Shown here piece by piece: positions 26,221 to 33,668 of a DNA stretch of 64,000 nt (within the stretch, counting starts at the first letter, position 1; each line of letters opens with the position of its first letter). The notes beneath the pieces were generated by a model, which searched no databases, had not been told where the DNA came from, and saw nothing but the letters and a program-made list of their open reading frames with translations. Source of the stretch: Halostella salina (GTDB lineage Archaea > Halobacteriota > Halobacteria > Halobacteriales > Natronoarchaeaceae); contig NZ_RCIH01000008.1 of the NCBI RefSeq assembly GCF_003675855.1, forward strand, positions 182,305 through 246,304, given 5' to 3'. The translations under genes were made by a program, and so were the position numbers.

Positions 26221-26246
26221 TATTAACACAGGCTTAGGGTGTGTTA
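26221..26246 (+). repeat. long inverted repeat, right arm
   Basis: Partner of 12803-12830 in opposite orientation: TAACAC, a 4-nt variable part, then CTTAGGGTGTGTTA. Together the arms bracket the IclR-regulated gene cluster. Confidence 0.7.
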
Positions 26247-26274
26247 GTTAGGGTGTGTAACCGGCGGCGAACCG

Positions 26275-26293
26275 CGTATTCGATATCGTATAC
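26275..26293. promoter_or_regulatory. GTATAC-type motif, copy 3
   Basis: cgtatt, 7-nt spacer, then GTATAC preceded by ATC. It is 29 bp to the right of the inverted-repeat arm, an arrangement similar to that of the 12803/12850 pair. Confidence 0.55.
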
Positions 26294-26410
26294 GCAAGAC
26301 TGCGGCAGGTCGAACGCGGAGACTCCCCCGAGAGGGGCCGGCGGGTGAACGCTCACCGGTTCGACGCCCGCTGTCGTGGAGTGGTCCGGAACTCAAGCCG
26401 GGAACTGGAC

Positions 26411-26429
26411 GTATACGTGAATCGTATAC
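26411..26429. promoter_or_regulatory. GTATAC-N7-GTATAC motif, copy 4
   Basis: Two perfect GTATAC halves with a 7-nt spacer; the larger palindrome is GTATACG-N5-CGTATAC. This is the best copy of the five. It lies 84 bp beyond the ferredoxin stop codon. Confidence 0.6.
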
Positions 26430-26512
26430 AGCAGCGTCGGTGGAGGTGGCCTCGGTGTCAGAGTACGGGAGAATCCGGGTCCGGGGGACGCGTCGGCGAC
26501 GTGCCGACCGGT

Positions 26513-26797
26513 TCAGGGGCTTTCGTCGGTGTGGAGTTCGAGGTTGGAGAGCGGTCGGCCGATACACGTCAGAACGTACCCCTCCTCCTTCTCGCTCTCG
26601 GAGAGGAACATGCCCTCGGTCTGCTCGACCTCCGAGTCGTTCTCCCGCATCGCACAGCAGACCCCGCAAACGCCCATCCGACACTGGTACGGGAGGTCGA
26701 TCCCCACCTCCTCGGCCGCTTCGAGGATCGACTTGTCCGCGGGGACCTCGATGGTTTCGTCGCGGTCGACGAGTTCCACGGTGTACGTCTCGACCAT
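26513..26797 (-). CDS. plant-type [2Fe-2S] ferredoxin
   Basis: 94 residues with the ligand set C-x4-C-x2-C (CRMGVCGVC near residue 39) and a fourth Cys in VLTCIG near 78. In bacteria electrons reach the phenylacetyl-CoA epoxidase through PaaE, whose C-terminal domain is this kind of ferredoxin; here a free ferredoxin next to paaABC would do that job with a separate reductase (inference). It starts 5 bp after the acetyltransferase gene stop and shares its message. Confidence 0.9.
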   Translation of the reverse strand: MVETYTVELVDRDETIEVPADKSILEAAEEVGIDLPYQCRMGVCGVCCAMRENDSEVEQTEGMFLSESEKEEGYVLTCIGRPLSNLELHTDESP

Positions 26798-26802
26798 GGC
26801 GT

Positions 26803-27297
26803 TTACCGGCTCCCCGCGGACTTTTCGTACACGTGTTCGACCGGCTCGAAGCCGAGGTCGTCGTACAGCGCCGCGGCCTCCTCGTCGCCGTCGATCACGT
26901 CGATCCGGTAGAAGTCGACCTCGTGGGGTGGCCCGGAGAACCAGTCGTCGGCCTTCTCCAGCAAGGCCCGGCCGACGCCCTCGCCGCGGTGGGACTCGCG
27001 GACGTAGTGGCCGTTGATGTACCCGTGGTCCTCCAGCCGGAAGATCGGGTGGTCACCCATCACGCGGGCTTCCAGCACCCCGACGAGGTCGCCGGTCCCC
27101 TCCTCCTCGGCGACCACGACCGTTCCGTACTTGGAGTCGACGAGCTGGTTCTCGAAGTAGCTGAGCCAGCGCGAATCCGCCTCGTCCTTGTGCTGATACC
27201 GGTCGTCGTACTCCGAGAGGTGGTCCGTGAACCCGTGCCAGAGTTCGATCAGGTCCTCGCCGTCCTCGCTTGTCGCGTGTCGAACCTCGTACGCCAT
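26803..27297 (-). CDS. GNAT-family N-acetyltransferase
   Basis: 164 residues. The acetyl-CoA-binding motif A is YVRESHRGEGVGRALLEKADDW near residue 105, followed by the ALYDDLGFEPVEHVYEK C-terminal signature. The acceptor is unknown. The ATG at 27297 is about 25 bp from a minus-strand TATA-like CCTTTTTTGG. Divergent from paaA and upstream of the ferredoxin. Confidence 0.88.
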   Translation of the reverse strand: MAYEVRHATSEDGEDLIELWHGFTDHLSEYDDRYQHKDEADSRWLSYFENQLVDSKYGTVVVAEEEGTGDLVGVLEARVMGDHPIFRLEDHGYINGHYVRESHRGEGVGRALLEKADDWFSGPPHEVDFYRIDVIDGDEEAAALYDDLGFEPVEHVYEKSAGSR

Positions 27298-27386
27298 ACC
27301 ACACCGGTTGCGCCCGATTACCAAAAAAGGTCGTGTCGGGGTCCGTTCGTCGTCCCGACAGCGAGTTCGGGGGTGTGACCGCCCAA

Positions 27387-27421
27387 CGATACGCGGATCG
27401 TATACAGAAAACAATTATAAT
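27387..27421 (+). promoter_or_regulatory. paa operon promoter with GTATAC-type site (copy 5)
   Basis: CGATAC-N7-GTATAC (27387-27405) ends 8 bp before the TATA box ATTATAAT (27414-27421), which lies about 35 bp upstream of the paaA ATG. This copy is in true promoter position, directly upstream of the BRE/TATA, and so gives the best hint that the five-copy motif binds a catabolic regulator. Confidence 0.6.
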
Positions 27422-27452
27422 GCTGGCCCCACAAGCCAGTACTGTCCGACCA

Positions 27453-28373
27453 ATGCCTACCGAGAAACAGCTGAAAAAACAGCTCCAGAACGGGAAGATG
27501 ATCGAGTCCGAGGAGGAGATGACCGAGGGGTACAAGGAGGCCCTCAAGACCATCCTGCTCGTCTCGGGCGACACGGAACTGATGAGCGCGCCCGCCTACT
27601 ACGACCAGTCGCTGAACGCGCCCTCGATCGACGCGCGGGCGTCCTGCGTCAGCGTCATCCAGGACGAACTGGGCCACGGGCACATCGCCTACCGCCTCCT
27701 GGAGGACCTGGGCGAGGACCGCGAGGAGCTCGTCTACGAGCGCGAGCCCCACGAGTTCCGCAACACGTACGGGTTCGACCAGCACATCGAGAACTTCGCC
27801 GAACTCGTGACCGCCCACGGCATCTTCGACCGCGCGGGGATGGTCCTGCTCGGCGACATCTACGAGAACACGTCGTACGCGCCGTGGAAGCGCGCGCTGA
27901 CGAAAGTCGAGAAGGAAGAGCAGTTCCACCTCCGCCACGGCGAGACGTGGATGCGCCGGCTGGCGAACAAGAGCGACAAGACCCACGCGAAGCTCCAGGA
28001 CGCGGTCGACTGGATGTTCCCCATCGGTGTCGAGTGGTTCGGGATGGAGGACGACAAGAAGCGCAACACCGAGCAGCTCGACTACCGCATCAAGGGCAAG
28101 TCCAACGACGAACTCCGGCAGGACTGGCTCTCGCGGACGCTGCCGCTGATGGACGAACTCGATCTGGACGTGCCCGCCCACTACGACGAGGCGGCCGACG
28201 AGTACGTTCTGGAGTACGACCTCCCGATCGCCTTCGACCAGGAGAACAAGGACTGGCGCTTCGAGGAGTCGATCAGCTGGTCCGACGTGATGGACCGCTG
28301 GCGCGCCCGCGGCCCGGCCAACGAGAAGTACGTCAACATGATCCAGTCCGGCAAAGTGGACGTGCAGGTGTAA
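27453..28373 (+). CDS. paaA: phenylacetyl-CoA 1,2-epoxidase subunit A
   Basis: Catalytic di-iron subunit, 306 residues. The two E-x2-H iron-ligand motifs appear as ELGHGHIAYRLL near residue 72 and EEQFHLRHGE near 150, with family stretches SAPAYYDQSLNAPSIDARASC and WMFPIGVEWFGMED. It converts phenylacetyl-CoA to the ring 1,2-epoxide with O2 and reduced ferredoxin. First gene of the order paaA-paaD(DUF59)-paaB-paaC-zinc ribbon. Start ATG at 27453 fits the TATA box. Confidence 0.95.
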   Translation: MPTEKQLKKQLQNGKMIESEEEMTEGYKEALKTILLVSGDTELMSAPAYYDQSLNAPSIDARASCVSVIQDELGHGHIAYRLLEDLGEDREELVYEREPHEFRNTYGFDQHIENFAELVTAHGIFDRAGMVLLGDIYENTSYAPWKRALTKVEKEEQFHLRHGETWMRRLANKSDKTHAKLQDAVDWMFPIGVEWFGMEDDKKRNTEQLDYRIKGKSNDELRQDWLSRTLPLMDELDLDVPAHYDEAADEYVLEYDLPIAFDQENKDWRFEESISWSDVMDRWRARGPANEKYVNMIQSGKVDVQV

Positions 28374-28375
28374 CA

Positions 28376-28768
28376 ATGTCGACGAGTCAGCGTATCGACG
28401 GCGCGTCCGGGCCGCCCCGCACGAGCGAGTTCATCGAGGGCCGCCGGGCCGACGCGTCGCCGTTCGAGGACGAACTGTGGGACGCGCTCGACGGGATCCC
28501 GGACCCGCACATCCCGGTGAGCCTCGTCGAGATGGCGATGATCTACGACGTGACCGAATCGGACGGCCACGTCGAGGTCGAGATGTCGTTCCCCTGCATG
28601 GGCTGTCCCGCCTACGACATGATCAAAAACGACGTGCGGAGCTGTCTGCGCGTCATCGACGGCGTCGACAGCGTCGACGTGGAGGTCGTCTGGGACCCCG
28701 TCTGGTCGAAGGACATGCTCACCGACTCGGTCCGCGAGAAGATGCGCGAATCGGGGATCGGCCTATGA
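28376..28768 (+). CDS. paaD: PaaD-type MIP18/DUF59 assembly factor, N-terminal half only
   Basis: 130 residues. The MIP18 core ALDGIPDPHIPVSLVEMAMI and the FPCMGCPAYDMIKNDVRS loop with two Cys are typical of PaaD, which helps assemble the Fe cofactor or Fe-S clusters. Bacterial PaaD is about 160-170 residues and carries a C-terminal zinc ribbon; here that part is missing and a matching zinc ribbon is encoded separately at 29746. Starts 2 bp after paaA and overlaps paaB by ATGA. Confidence 0.9.
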   Translation: MSTSQRIDGASGPPRTSEFIEGRRADASPFEDELWDALDGIPDPHIPVSLVEMAMIYDVTESDGHVEVEMSFPCMGCPAYDMIKNDVRSCLRVIDGVDSVDVEVVWDPVWSKDMLTDSVREKMRESGIGL

Positions 28769-28986
28769 CCGGCGACACGAAGTACGAGGTGTTCGCCCGG
28801 AAGAGCGAGGGCGACGACACCCTCCACATCGGCAACGTGAGCGCCAAGAGCGACCGGCTCGCGAAGATGTACGCACACAACACGTTCGACGAGGAGGACT
28901 GGAACTACCTTGCCGTCGTCAGGCAGGAGGACCTGCTCGAAGTGCAACCGCAGGCCATGCGCCACGGGGTGAGCGCCGATGAGTGA
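28765..28986 (+). CDS. paaB: phenylacetyl-CoA epoxidase subunit B
   Basis: 73 residues, small structural subunit of the epoxidase (bacterial PaaB is about 90). It has the family start KYEVFARKSEGDDTLHIGNV and the segment SDRLAKMYAHNTFDEEDWNYLAVV. Overlaps both the paaD and paaC genes, so stoichiometric production is likely. Confidence 0.92.
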   Translation: MTGDTKYEVFARKSEGDDTLHIGNVSAKSDRLAKMYAHNTFDEEDWNYLAVVRQEDLLEVQPQAMRHGVSADE

Positions 28987-29743
28987 CTGGCCCGACGAGG
29001 CGGTCGACTACGTGCAGGCGGTCGCCGACACGAAGCTCGTGCTTGGCCACCGGTGTGCCCAGTGGAGCCTCGCCGGTCCCTCGCTGGAGGACGACATCGG
29101 TGGCTCCAGCGCCGCACAGGAGGAAGTCGGCCACGTCCGCCAGCTGTTCCGGAAGCTGGAGGGGCAGGGTCGAGACGGCGACTGGCTCCGCGGCGAGCGC
29201 GACCCCGAGGAGTTCAGCAACGCCGCCTGCCTCGACGCGATCGACGGCGAGTGGCCCGACTTCGTGGCGACCATCGCACCCGCGGACCGCGCGGCGTGGT
29301 ACATGCTCGACGCGGTCGACCGCGACGACATGGACGGGATGATCACCAAGATCGGCGAGGACGAGTACTTCCACCTGGAGTACCACGACGCCCGACTGGA
29401 GACGCTGGCGGCCGAACAGCCCGACGGGCTGCAGGCGACGCTGGAGGAGACGATCCCGGCGGCGCTCGCGCTCATCGGTCCCGCGTCGTACGACGACGAG
29501 TCGGACCCGCTGGTCGACGCCGGCTTCACGAGCGTCCCCGTCGCGTCGATCCGGGAGCGGTTCGCGGACCACTACCGCGACCTGTTCGCCGACACGGACG
29601 TGTCGCTCTCCGGGGTCGACTGGTCGACGCCCGACGCCGACGAGTGGGACGAGACCCGCCGCCGGATCGGGTCGGGCGGGATCGGCGAGGAGGACCTCAT
29701 CCAGATCCGCGGCGAGCGAAACGCCATGTTCGCGACCGAGTGA
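28979..29743 (+). CDS. paaC: phenylacetyl-CoA epoxidase subunit C
   Basis: 254-residue ferritin-like partner of PaaA. Helical motifs AQEEVGHVRQLF near residue 42 and GEDEYFHLEYHDARL near 122 mark the family, and the start TKLVLGHRCAQWSLAGPSLEDDI matches PaaC. The subunit is structural in bacteria. It overlaps paaB by 8 bp. Confidence 0.93.
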   Translation: MSDWPDEAVDYVQAVADTKLVLGHRCAQWSLAGPSLEDDIGGSSAAQEEVGHVRQLFRKLEGQGRDGDWLRGERDPEEFSNAACLDAIDGEWPDFVATIAPADRAAWYMLDAVDRDDMDGMITKIGEDEYFHLEYHDARLETLAAEQPDGLQATLEETIPAALALIGPASYDDESDPLVDAGFTSVPVASIRERFADHYRDLFADTDVSLSGVDWSTPDADEWDETRRRIGSGGIGEEDLIQIRGERNAMFATE

Positions 29744-29745
29744 CG

Positions 29746-29910
29746 ATGGCCGACTCCGAGGACCCCGAGGTCGAATGCCCGCACTGCGGCTCGGACGACG
29801 TGGAGCGCGAGTCGCAGTTCGGCAGCGAGATCTCGAAGGCGCAGTACTACTGCAACGGCTGCAACACCGTCTTCGAGCGGATCAAGTACGACGGGAAACA
29901 GCCCGAGTAG
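29746..29910 (+). CDS. zinc-ribbon protein matching the C-terminal domain of PaaD
   Basis: 54 residues with C-P-x-C-G-S near the start and C-x2-C near residue 36 (CPHCGSDDV; YYCNGCNTVFERIKYDG). The arrangement CPHCGS, then SQFGSEISKAQYYC, matches the C-terminal ribbon of bacterial PaaD. It begins 2 bp after paaC, so PaaD has been divided into two genes at opposite ends of the BC pair. Too short for many gene finders. Confidence 0.85.
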   Translation: MADSEDPEVECPHCGSDDVERESQFGSEISKAQYYCNGCNTVFERIKYDGKQPE

Positions 29911-29969
29911 CCGCAGCGCGGAGCGTAGATCCCGTCGAGAGCCGCTGTAGCTGGCGGACAGCCGTAGGT

Positions 29970-30003
29970 ATCACGAATAATCGTGATGAGAACTTACTTA
30001 TAC
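29970..30003 (+). promoter_or_regulatory. promoter with palindromic operator before enoyl-CoA hydratase
   Basis: ATCACGA-ATAA-TCGTGAT (29970-29987) is a perfect 7-bp inverted repeat just upstream of a TATA element ttacttatac (29994-30003), about 28 bp from the ATG at 30027. The hydratase therefore has its own regulated, leaderless promoter and need not depend on the paa message. Confidence 0.6.
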
Positions 30004-30026
30004 TGGGCCGTCAATTGACTCCGTGT

Positions 30027-30869
30027 ATGCAATCGTTCAGCGAGCTGGACCTGGAGTATTTCCAGACGGATCTGGAGGACCACGTCGGAACCATCCGCCT
30101 CGACCGCCCGCCGGCCAACGCCCACAACATCGACGTGTTGCTGGAGCTACAGCGCGCCGTCGAGACGGTTCGGTTCGACGAGAGCGTGCGCGCCGCGCTG
30201 TTCGGCAGCGCCAACGAGAAGTTCTTCTCGACGGGCTTCGACATCAAGGCCCTCCAGAACGAGTCCGGGAAACAGGTCGGCTACGCGAGCCAGACGAGCA
30301 AGGAGATCATCATGAAGATGCGGACGACCGACACCATCTTCATCGCGATGGTGAACGGGCACTGCATGGGCGGGGGGCTCGAACTCGCGCTCGCCTGTGA
30401 CTTCCGCTACGCCGGCAACGACGACGACTACAACGTCGGCATGCCCGAGATCCACCTCGGCCTGATCGCCGGCGAGGCCGGGACGCAGCTGCTCCCGCGC
30501 TACATCGACCGGTCGACCGCACTCAAGATGATGATCACCGGCGAGACGATCACGCCCGAGGAGGCCGAGGAGCGGGGCATCTTCGACGAGGTCCATCCGC
30601 CGGACGAGGTCGAGGACGCGGCCCGCGACTTCGCCGAGCAGATCGCCCACAAGTCCCACATGGCCGTGGGTCACAACAAGCTGGCCGTCAACGAGGGCCT
30701 GGAGATGCCGCTGTGGGACGCGCTCTCCCACGAGCGCGAACTGCAGAACCGCCTGCTCGGCTCCGACGTGGCCAAGGAGGGCGTCGACGCGTTCCTCGGC
30801 GATCACGACCCCGACTTCCTCGGCGTCGAACTCGGCGACAAGGAGCCGGGCGCGCCCGACGAGGAGTAG
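30027..30869 (+). CDS. enoyl-CoA hydratase/isomerase family protein
   Basis: 280-residue crotonase: oxyanion segments FFSTGFDIKAL and GHCMGGGLELALACDFRYA, active-site region MPEIHLGLIAGEAGTQLLPRYI with both acidic residues. Located directly downstream of the epoxidase genes, it could be the ring isomerase (PaaG) or a later hydratase (PaaF); sequence alone does not decide. Start fits the TATA box at 29994. Ends 2 bp from the stop of the convergent acyl-CoA dehydrogenase. Confidence 0.9.
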   Translation: MQSFSELDLEYFQTDLEDHVGTIRLDRPPANAHNIDVLLELQRAVETVRFDESVRAALFGSANEKFFSTGFDIKALQNESGKQVGYASQTSKEIIMKMRTTDTIFIAMVNGHCMGGGLELALACDFRYAGNDDDYNVGMPEIHLGLIAGEAGTQLLPRYIDRSTALKMMITGETITPEEAEERGIFDEVHPPDEVEDAARDFAEQIAHKSHMAVGHNKLAVNEGLEMPLWDALSHERELQNRLLGSDVAKEGVDAFLGDHDPDFLGVELGDKEPGAPDEE

Positions 30870-30871
30870 CC

Positions 30872-32026
30872 TTACAGCCCGAGCGCCTCGCTCGCGGCCG
30901 TCGTCTTCTGTATCTCCGTCGTTCCGCCGATGATGCTCAGTATCTTCGCGTCCCGGTAGTAGCGCTCCAGCGGCAGGTCCGTGCGGTACCCCTTCCCGCC
31001 GTGGACCTGCATCGCGTTGCGCGTGACGAACTCGGCGGCGTCGCTGGCGACGTACTTGGCCTTGCTCGACTTGCGCGTGCTCCCATCGCCGTCCGCGATG
31101 GCCTTCGCGGAGTCGTACACGAGGTGGCGGGCGCTGTCGAGGCGCGCGTCCATGTCCGCGACGAGCACCTGTACGGCCTGGTACTCGCCGACGGCCTGTC
31201 CGCCCTGCTCGCGGTCGCCGGCGTAGTCGACCGCCTCGTCGAACGCCGCCCGGGCGATGCCGACCCCGATCGCGCCGAGGCCGGTGCGAGCCATGTCGAT
31301 GGTGCCCATCGCGATCCGGAACCCCTGGCCGACCTCGCCCAGGAGCGCGTCGTCCCCGACACGCACCCCGTCGAGCGTCGAGTCGCCGGTGACGTGGCCG
31401 CGCATCCCCATGTACTCCTTGCGGTCGAAGCTGAAGCCCTCGGCGTCGTCGGTCCCGGGCGCGAGGAAGACGCTGACGCCGTGGCCCCCCTCGGGCGCGG
31501 GGCGCTTGCGGGCGACGACGAGGTGGAGGTCCGCGACGCCGGCGTTCGTCCCGAACGACTTCTCCCCGGAGAGGAGGTAGCCGTCGTCATCGGCCTCTGC
31601 GACCGTCGCCAGCTCCGTCGGGGAGCTGCCCGCGTCCGGCTCCGTCAGGAGCATCGCACCGACCGTCTCGCCGCGCGCCATCGGTTCGAGGTAGCGCTCC
31701 TTCTGGGCCTCGGTGCCGTACGTGGCGACCGGGAGCGCCGCGAACGTCTGCCCCTGGATCGTCTCGGCGACCGCACCCGAGGCCTGCGCGATCCGTTCCA
31801 CGGCGAGGCAGTACGAGAGGAAATCCGACCCCTCGCCGCCGTACGCCTCGGGCAGGAGGATCCCGAGGAGGCCGCGCTCGCCGGCTTCCTCGACCACCTC
31901 CCGGGGGAACTCGTCGGTGCGTTCGATGCGCTCGGCTTCGGGTTCGACGACCTCCTCGGCGAACGCCGCGGCCCGGTCGCGGACCTCGCGGTGTTCGTCG
32001 CTGAGGGCGCTTTCGATGAGACTCAT
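30872..32026 (-). CDS. acyl-CoA dehydrogenase family protein
   Basis: 384 residues with all three ACAD domains: LPEAYGGEGSDFLSYCLAVERI, the FAD-contact LTEPDAGSSPTELATVA near residue 130, and the C-terminal MQVHGGKGYRTDLPLERYYRDAKI. The usual catalytic Glu in the Y-E-G-T motif is Gly here (SIIGGTTEIQ), and the alternative Glu of the isovaleryl-CoA type (helix G) is Ala (IDMART). The start at 32026 is preferred over the codon at 32038 because of a TATA-like CTTTTATG about 31 bp upstream. Desaturates an acyl-CoA at C2-C3 in the usual family reaction, with the above reservation. Confidence 0.88.
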   Translation of the reverse strand: MSLIESALSDEHREVRDRAAAFAEEVVEPEAERIERTDEFPREVVEEAGERGLLGILLPEAYGGEGSDFLSYCLAVERIAQASGAVAETIQGQTFAALPVATYGTEAQKERYLEPMARGETVGAMLLTEPDAGSSPTELATVAEADDDGYLLSGEKSFGTNAGVADLHLVVARKRPAPEGGHGVSVFLAPGTDDAEGFSFDRKEYMGMRGHVTGDSTLDGVRVGDDALLGEVGQGFRIAMGTIDMARTGLGAIGVGIARAAFDEAVDYAGDREQGGQAVGEYQAVQVLVADMDARLDSARHLVYDSAKAIADGDGSTRKSSKAKYVASDAAEFVTRNAMQVHGGKGYRTDLPLERYYRDAKILSIIGGTTEIQKTTAASEALGL

Positions 32027-32107
32027 GCAGGCGTACACGCGTGGGGCGCTCCCATAAAAGTTCGCGGCGGAAAACGGTGGAACCGACGCACTCGCCGTCC
32101 CGCGTCG

Positions 32108-33559
32108 CTACTCCAGGTTGATGTTGACGTTTTTCGTCTGGGTGTACTCGTGGAGCGCCTCGGTGCCCTGCTCGCGGCCGAGGCCGCTCTCCTTGAAGCC
32201 GCCGAAGGGCGTCTGGGGCTGGGTCACCGGGTACTCGTTGACCGTCACCATGCCGTAGTCGAGGCGGTCGGCGACGGTGTGGGCGGTGGTCAGGTCCGAG
32301 GTCCAGATCCCCGCCATCAGCCCGTACGGCGAGTCGTTCGCGATCTCAATGGCCTCCTCCTGGTCCTCGAAGCTGATCACCGACAGCACCGGCCCGAAGA
32401 TCTCCTCGCGGGCGATGGTCATGTCGTTGGTCACGTCGGTGAAGACGGTCGGCTCGACGAAGTAGCCCTCGTCCTTGTCGTCGGGGACGCCGCCGCCGCA
32501 GGCGACTGTCGCGCCCTCCTCCTTGCCGGTCTCGATGTAGTCGAGCACCTCCTGCTGCTGGCTCTCGCTGACGGTCGGTCCCATCCGGCCGTCGTCGTCG
32601 ATGCCGCTGCCGAGCGGCGTCGACTCGGCCTGCTCGACGACGCGTTCGACGACCTCGTCGTGGACCGACTCGTGGACGACGAGCCGGGAGCCGGCCCAGC
32701 ACATCTGGCCGGCGTTCATGAAGATGCCGTAGTGACAGCCCATCGCGGCGTCGTCGAGGTCCGCGTCCGGGAACACGACGTTCGGGCCCTTCCCGCCGAG
32801 TTCGAGCGTGACGCCGGTGACGTTCTGCGACGCGCGCTCCATCACGCCCTTGCCGACGCCGGTGCTGCCGGTGAAGGCGACGTGTTCCACGTCGGGATGC
32901 TGGGCGAGGTGGTTCCCCGCGACGCTCCCGCGGCCGGGGACGACGTTGAGCACGCCGTCGGGGAAGCCGGCCTCCTCGGCGGCGACAGCGTAGTACAGCG
33001 CCGACAGCGGCGTCGTGCTGGACGGCTTCAGGACGGCGCTGTTCCCGCAGGCCAGCGCCGGCGCGAGGCTCCGGCCGGCGAGCTGGAACGGGTAGTTCCA
33101 CGGGATGATGTGCCCCGTGACGCCGACCGGCTCGCGGACGGTGTAGTTCAGGCGGTCGCCGGGGACGGGGACCTGGTCGCCCTGGACCTTGTCGGTCCAG
33201 CCGGCGTAGTAGCGGAACGTGTCGATCACCATGTCCACGTCGATGGACGCCTCGAACGGCGTCTTTCCGTTGTCGTACGATTCGACCTCGATGATCTCGT
33301 CCTTTCGCTCCTCGATGGCGTCGGCGAAGGCGTGGAGGTGCTGGCCACGCTCCCGCGGGTCGAGCGACCGCCACTCGCTACCGCGCGCGACGGCGTCCTC
33401 GGCCGCGGCAACCGCACTGTCCACGTCGGCCTCGGCGGCCTCCGCGACTTCGGCGTACGGCTCCTCGGTCGCCGGGTCCTCGGTGACGAACGTCTCCCCG
33501 CTGTCGGCGGTGGTCCACTCGCCGCCAATATACAGCTCTGTGGGGCCGGTGTAGCTCAT
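32108..33559 (-). CDS. NAD(P)-dependent aldehyde dehydrogenase
   Basis: 483-residue ALDH-superfamily enzyme. Catalytic Glu in LELGGKGPNVVFPDADLD, catalytic Cys in NAGQMCWAGSRL, and the Rossmann VAFTGSTGVGKGVM are present; GHIIPWNYPFQLAGRSLAPAL is the N-terminal signature. Closest in layout to betaine/phenylacetaldehyde-type ALDHs. In a phenylacetate region it may oxidise phenylacetaldehyde or the ring-cleavage semialdehyde (the PaaZ step), both inferences. ATG at 33559; upstream in-frame codons lie in the divergent promoter. Confidence 0.92.
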   Translation of the reverse strand: MSYTGPTELYIGGEWTTADSGETFVTEDPATEEPYAEVAEAAEADVDSAVAAAEDAVARGSEWRSLDPRERGQHLHAFADAIEERKDEIIEVESYDNGKTPFEASIDVDMVIDTFRYYAGWTDKVQGDQVPVPGDRLNYTVREPVGVTGHIIPWNYPFQLAGRSLAPALACGNSAVLKPSSTTPLSALYYAVAAEEAGFPDGVLNVVPGRGSVAGNHLAQHPDVEHVAFTGSTGVGKGVMERASQNVTGVTLELGGKGPNVVFPDADLDDAAMGCHYGIFMNAGQMCWAGSRLVVHESVHDEVVERVVEQAESTPLGSGIDDDGRMGPTVSESQQQEVLDYIETGKEEGATVACGGGVPDDKDEGYFVEPTVFTDVTNDMTIAREEIFGPVLSVISFEDQEEAIEIANDSPYGLMAGIWTSDLTTAHTVADRLDYGMVTVNEYPVTQPQTPFGGFKESGLGREQGTEALHEYTQTKNVNINLE

Positions 33560-33586
33560 GCGGGCGAATGCTCGTGCGCGGAGGAC

Positions 33587-33596
33587 AAAAGTGTAG
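33587..33596 (-). promoter_or_regulatory. aldehyde dehydrogenase promoter
   Basis: The minus-strand TACACTTTTG lies about 30 bp from the ALDH ATG. The same ten bases occur in plus orientation at 33631-33640 in front of the thiolase gene, so both divergent genes use identical TATA-region sequences. Confidence 0.5.
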
Positions 33597-33630
33597 GGGG
33601 CATCGGCTCGTCCCGGCGGCCCGACCACCT

Positions 33631-33668
33631 GTACACTTTTGGTTCAGGCATGGGTAGACGGACCCATG
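33631..33668 (+). promoter_or_regulatory. thiolase promoter with palindrome over the start codon
   Basis: TATA-like TACACTTTTG at 33631-33640, then a perfect inverted repeat CATGGGT-N6-ACCCATG at 33649-33668 whose right arm contains the thiolase ATG (33666-33668). A bound regulator or an RNA hairpin there would control initiation. Confidence 0.55.

Larger units (their letters stand above)
25954..26512. other. 559-bp convergent intergenic region with repeats
   Basis: No convincing gene. It holds a terminator-like hairpin (25995-26016), the right arm of the long inverted repeat (26221-26246), a further AGTTAGGGTGTGT repeat at 26246-26258 and two GTATAC-type motifs (26275-26293, 26411-26429). 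Like 12611-12969, it lies between converging genes, so the motifs are not placed as normal promoter elements. Confidence 0.65.
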
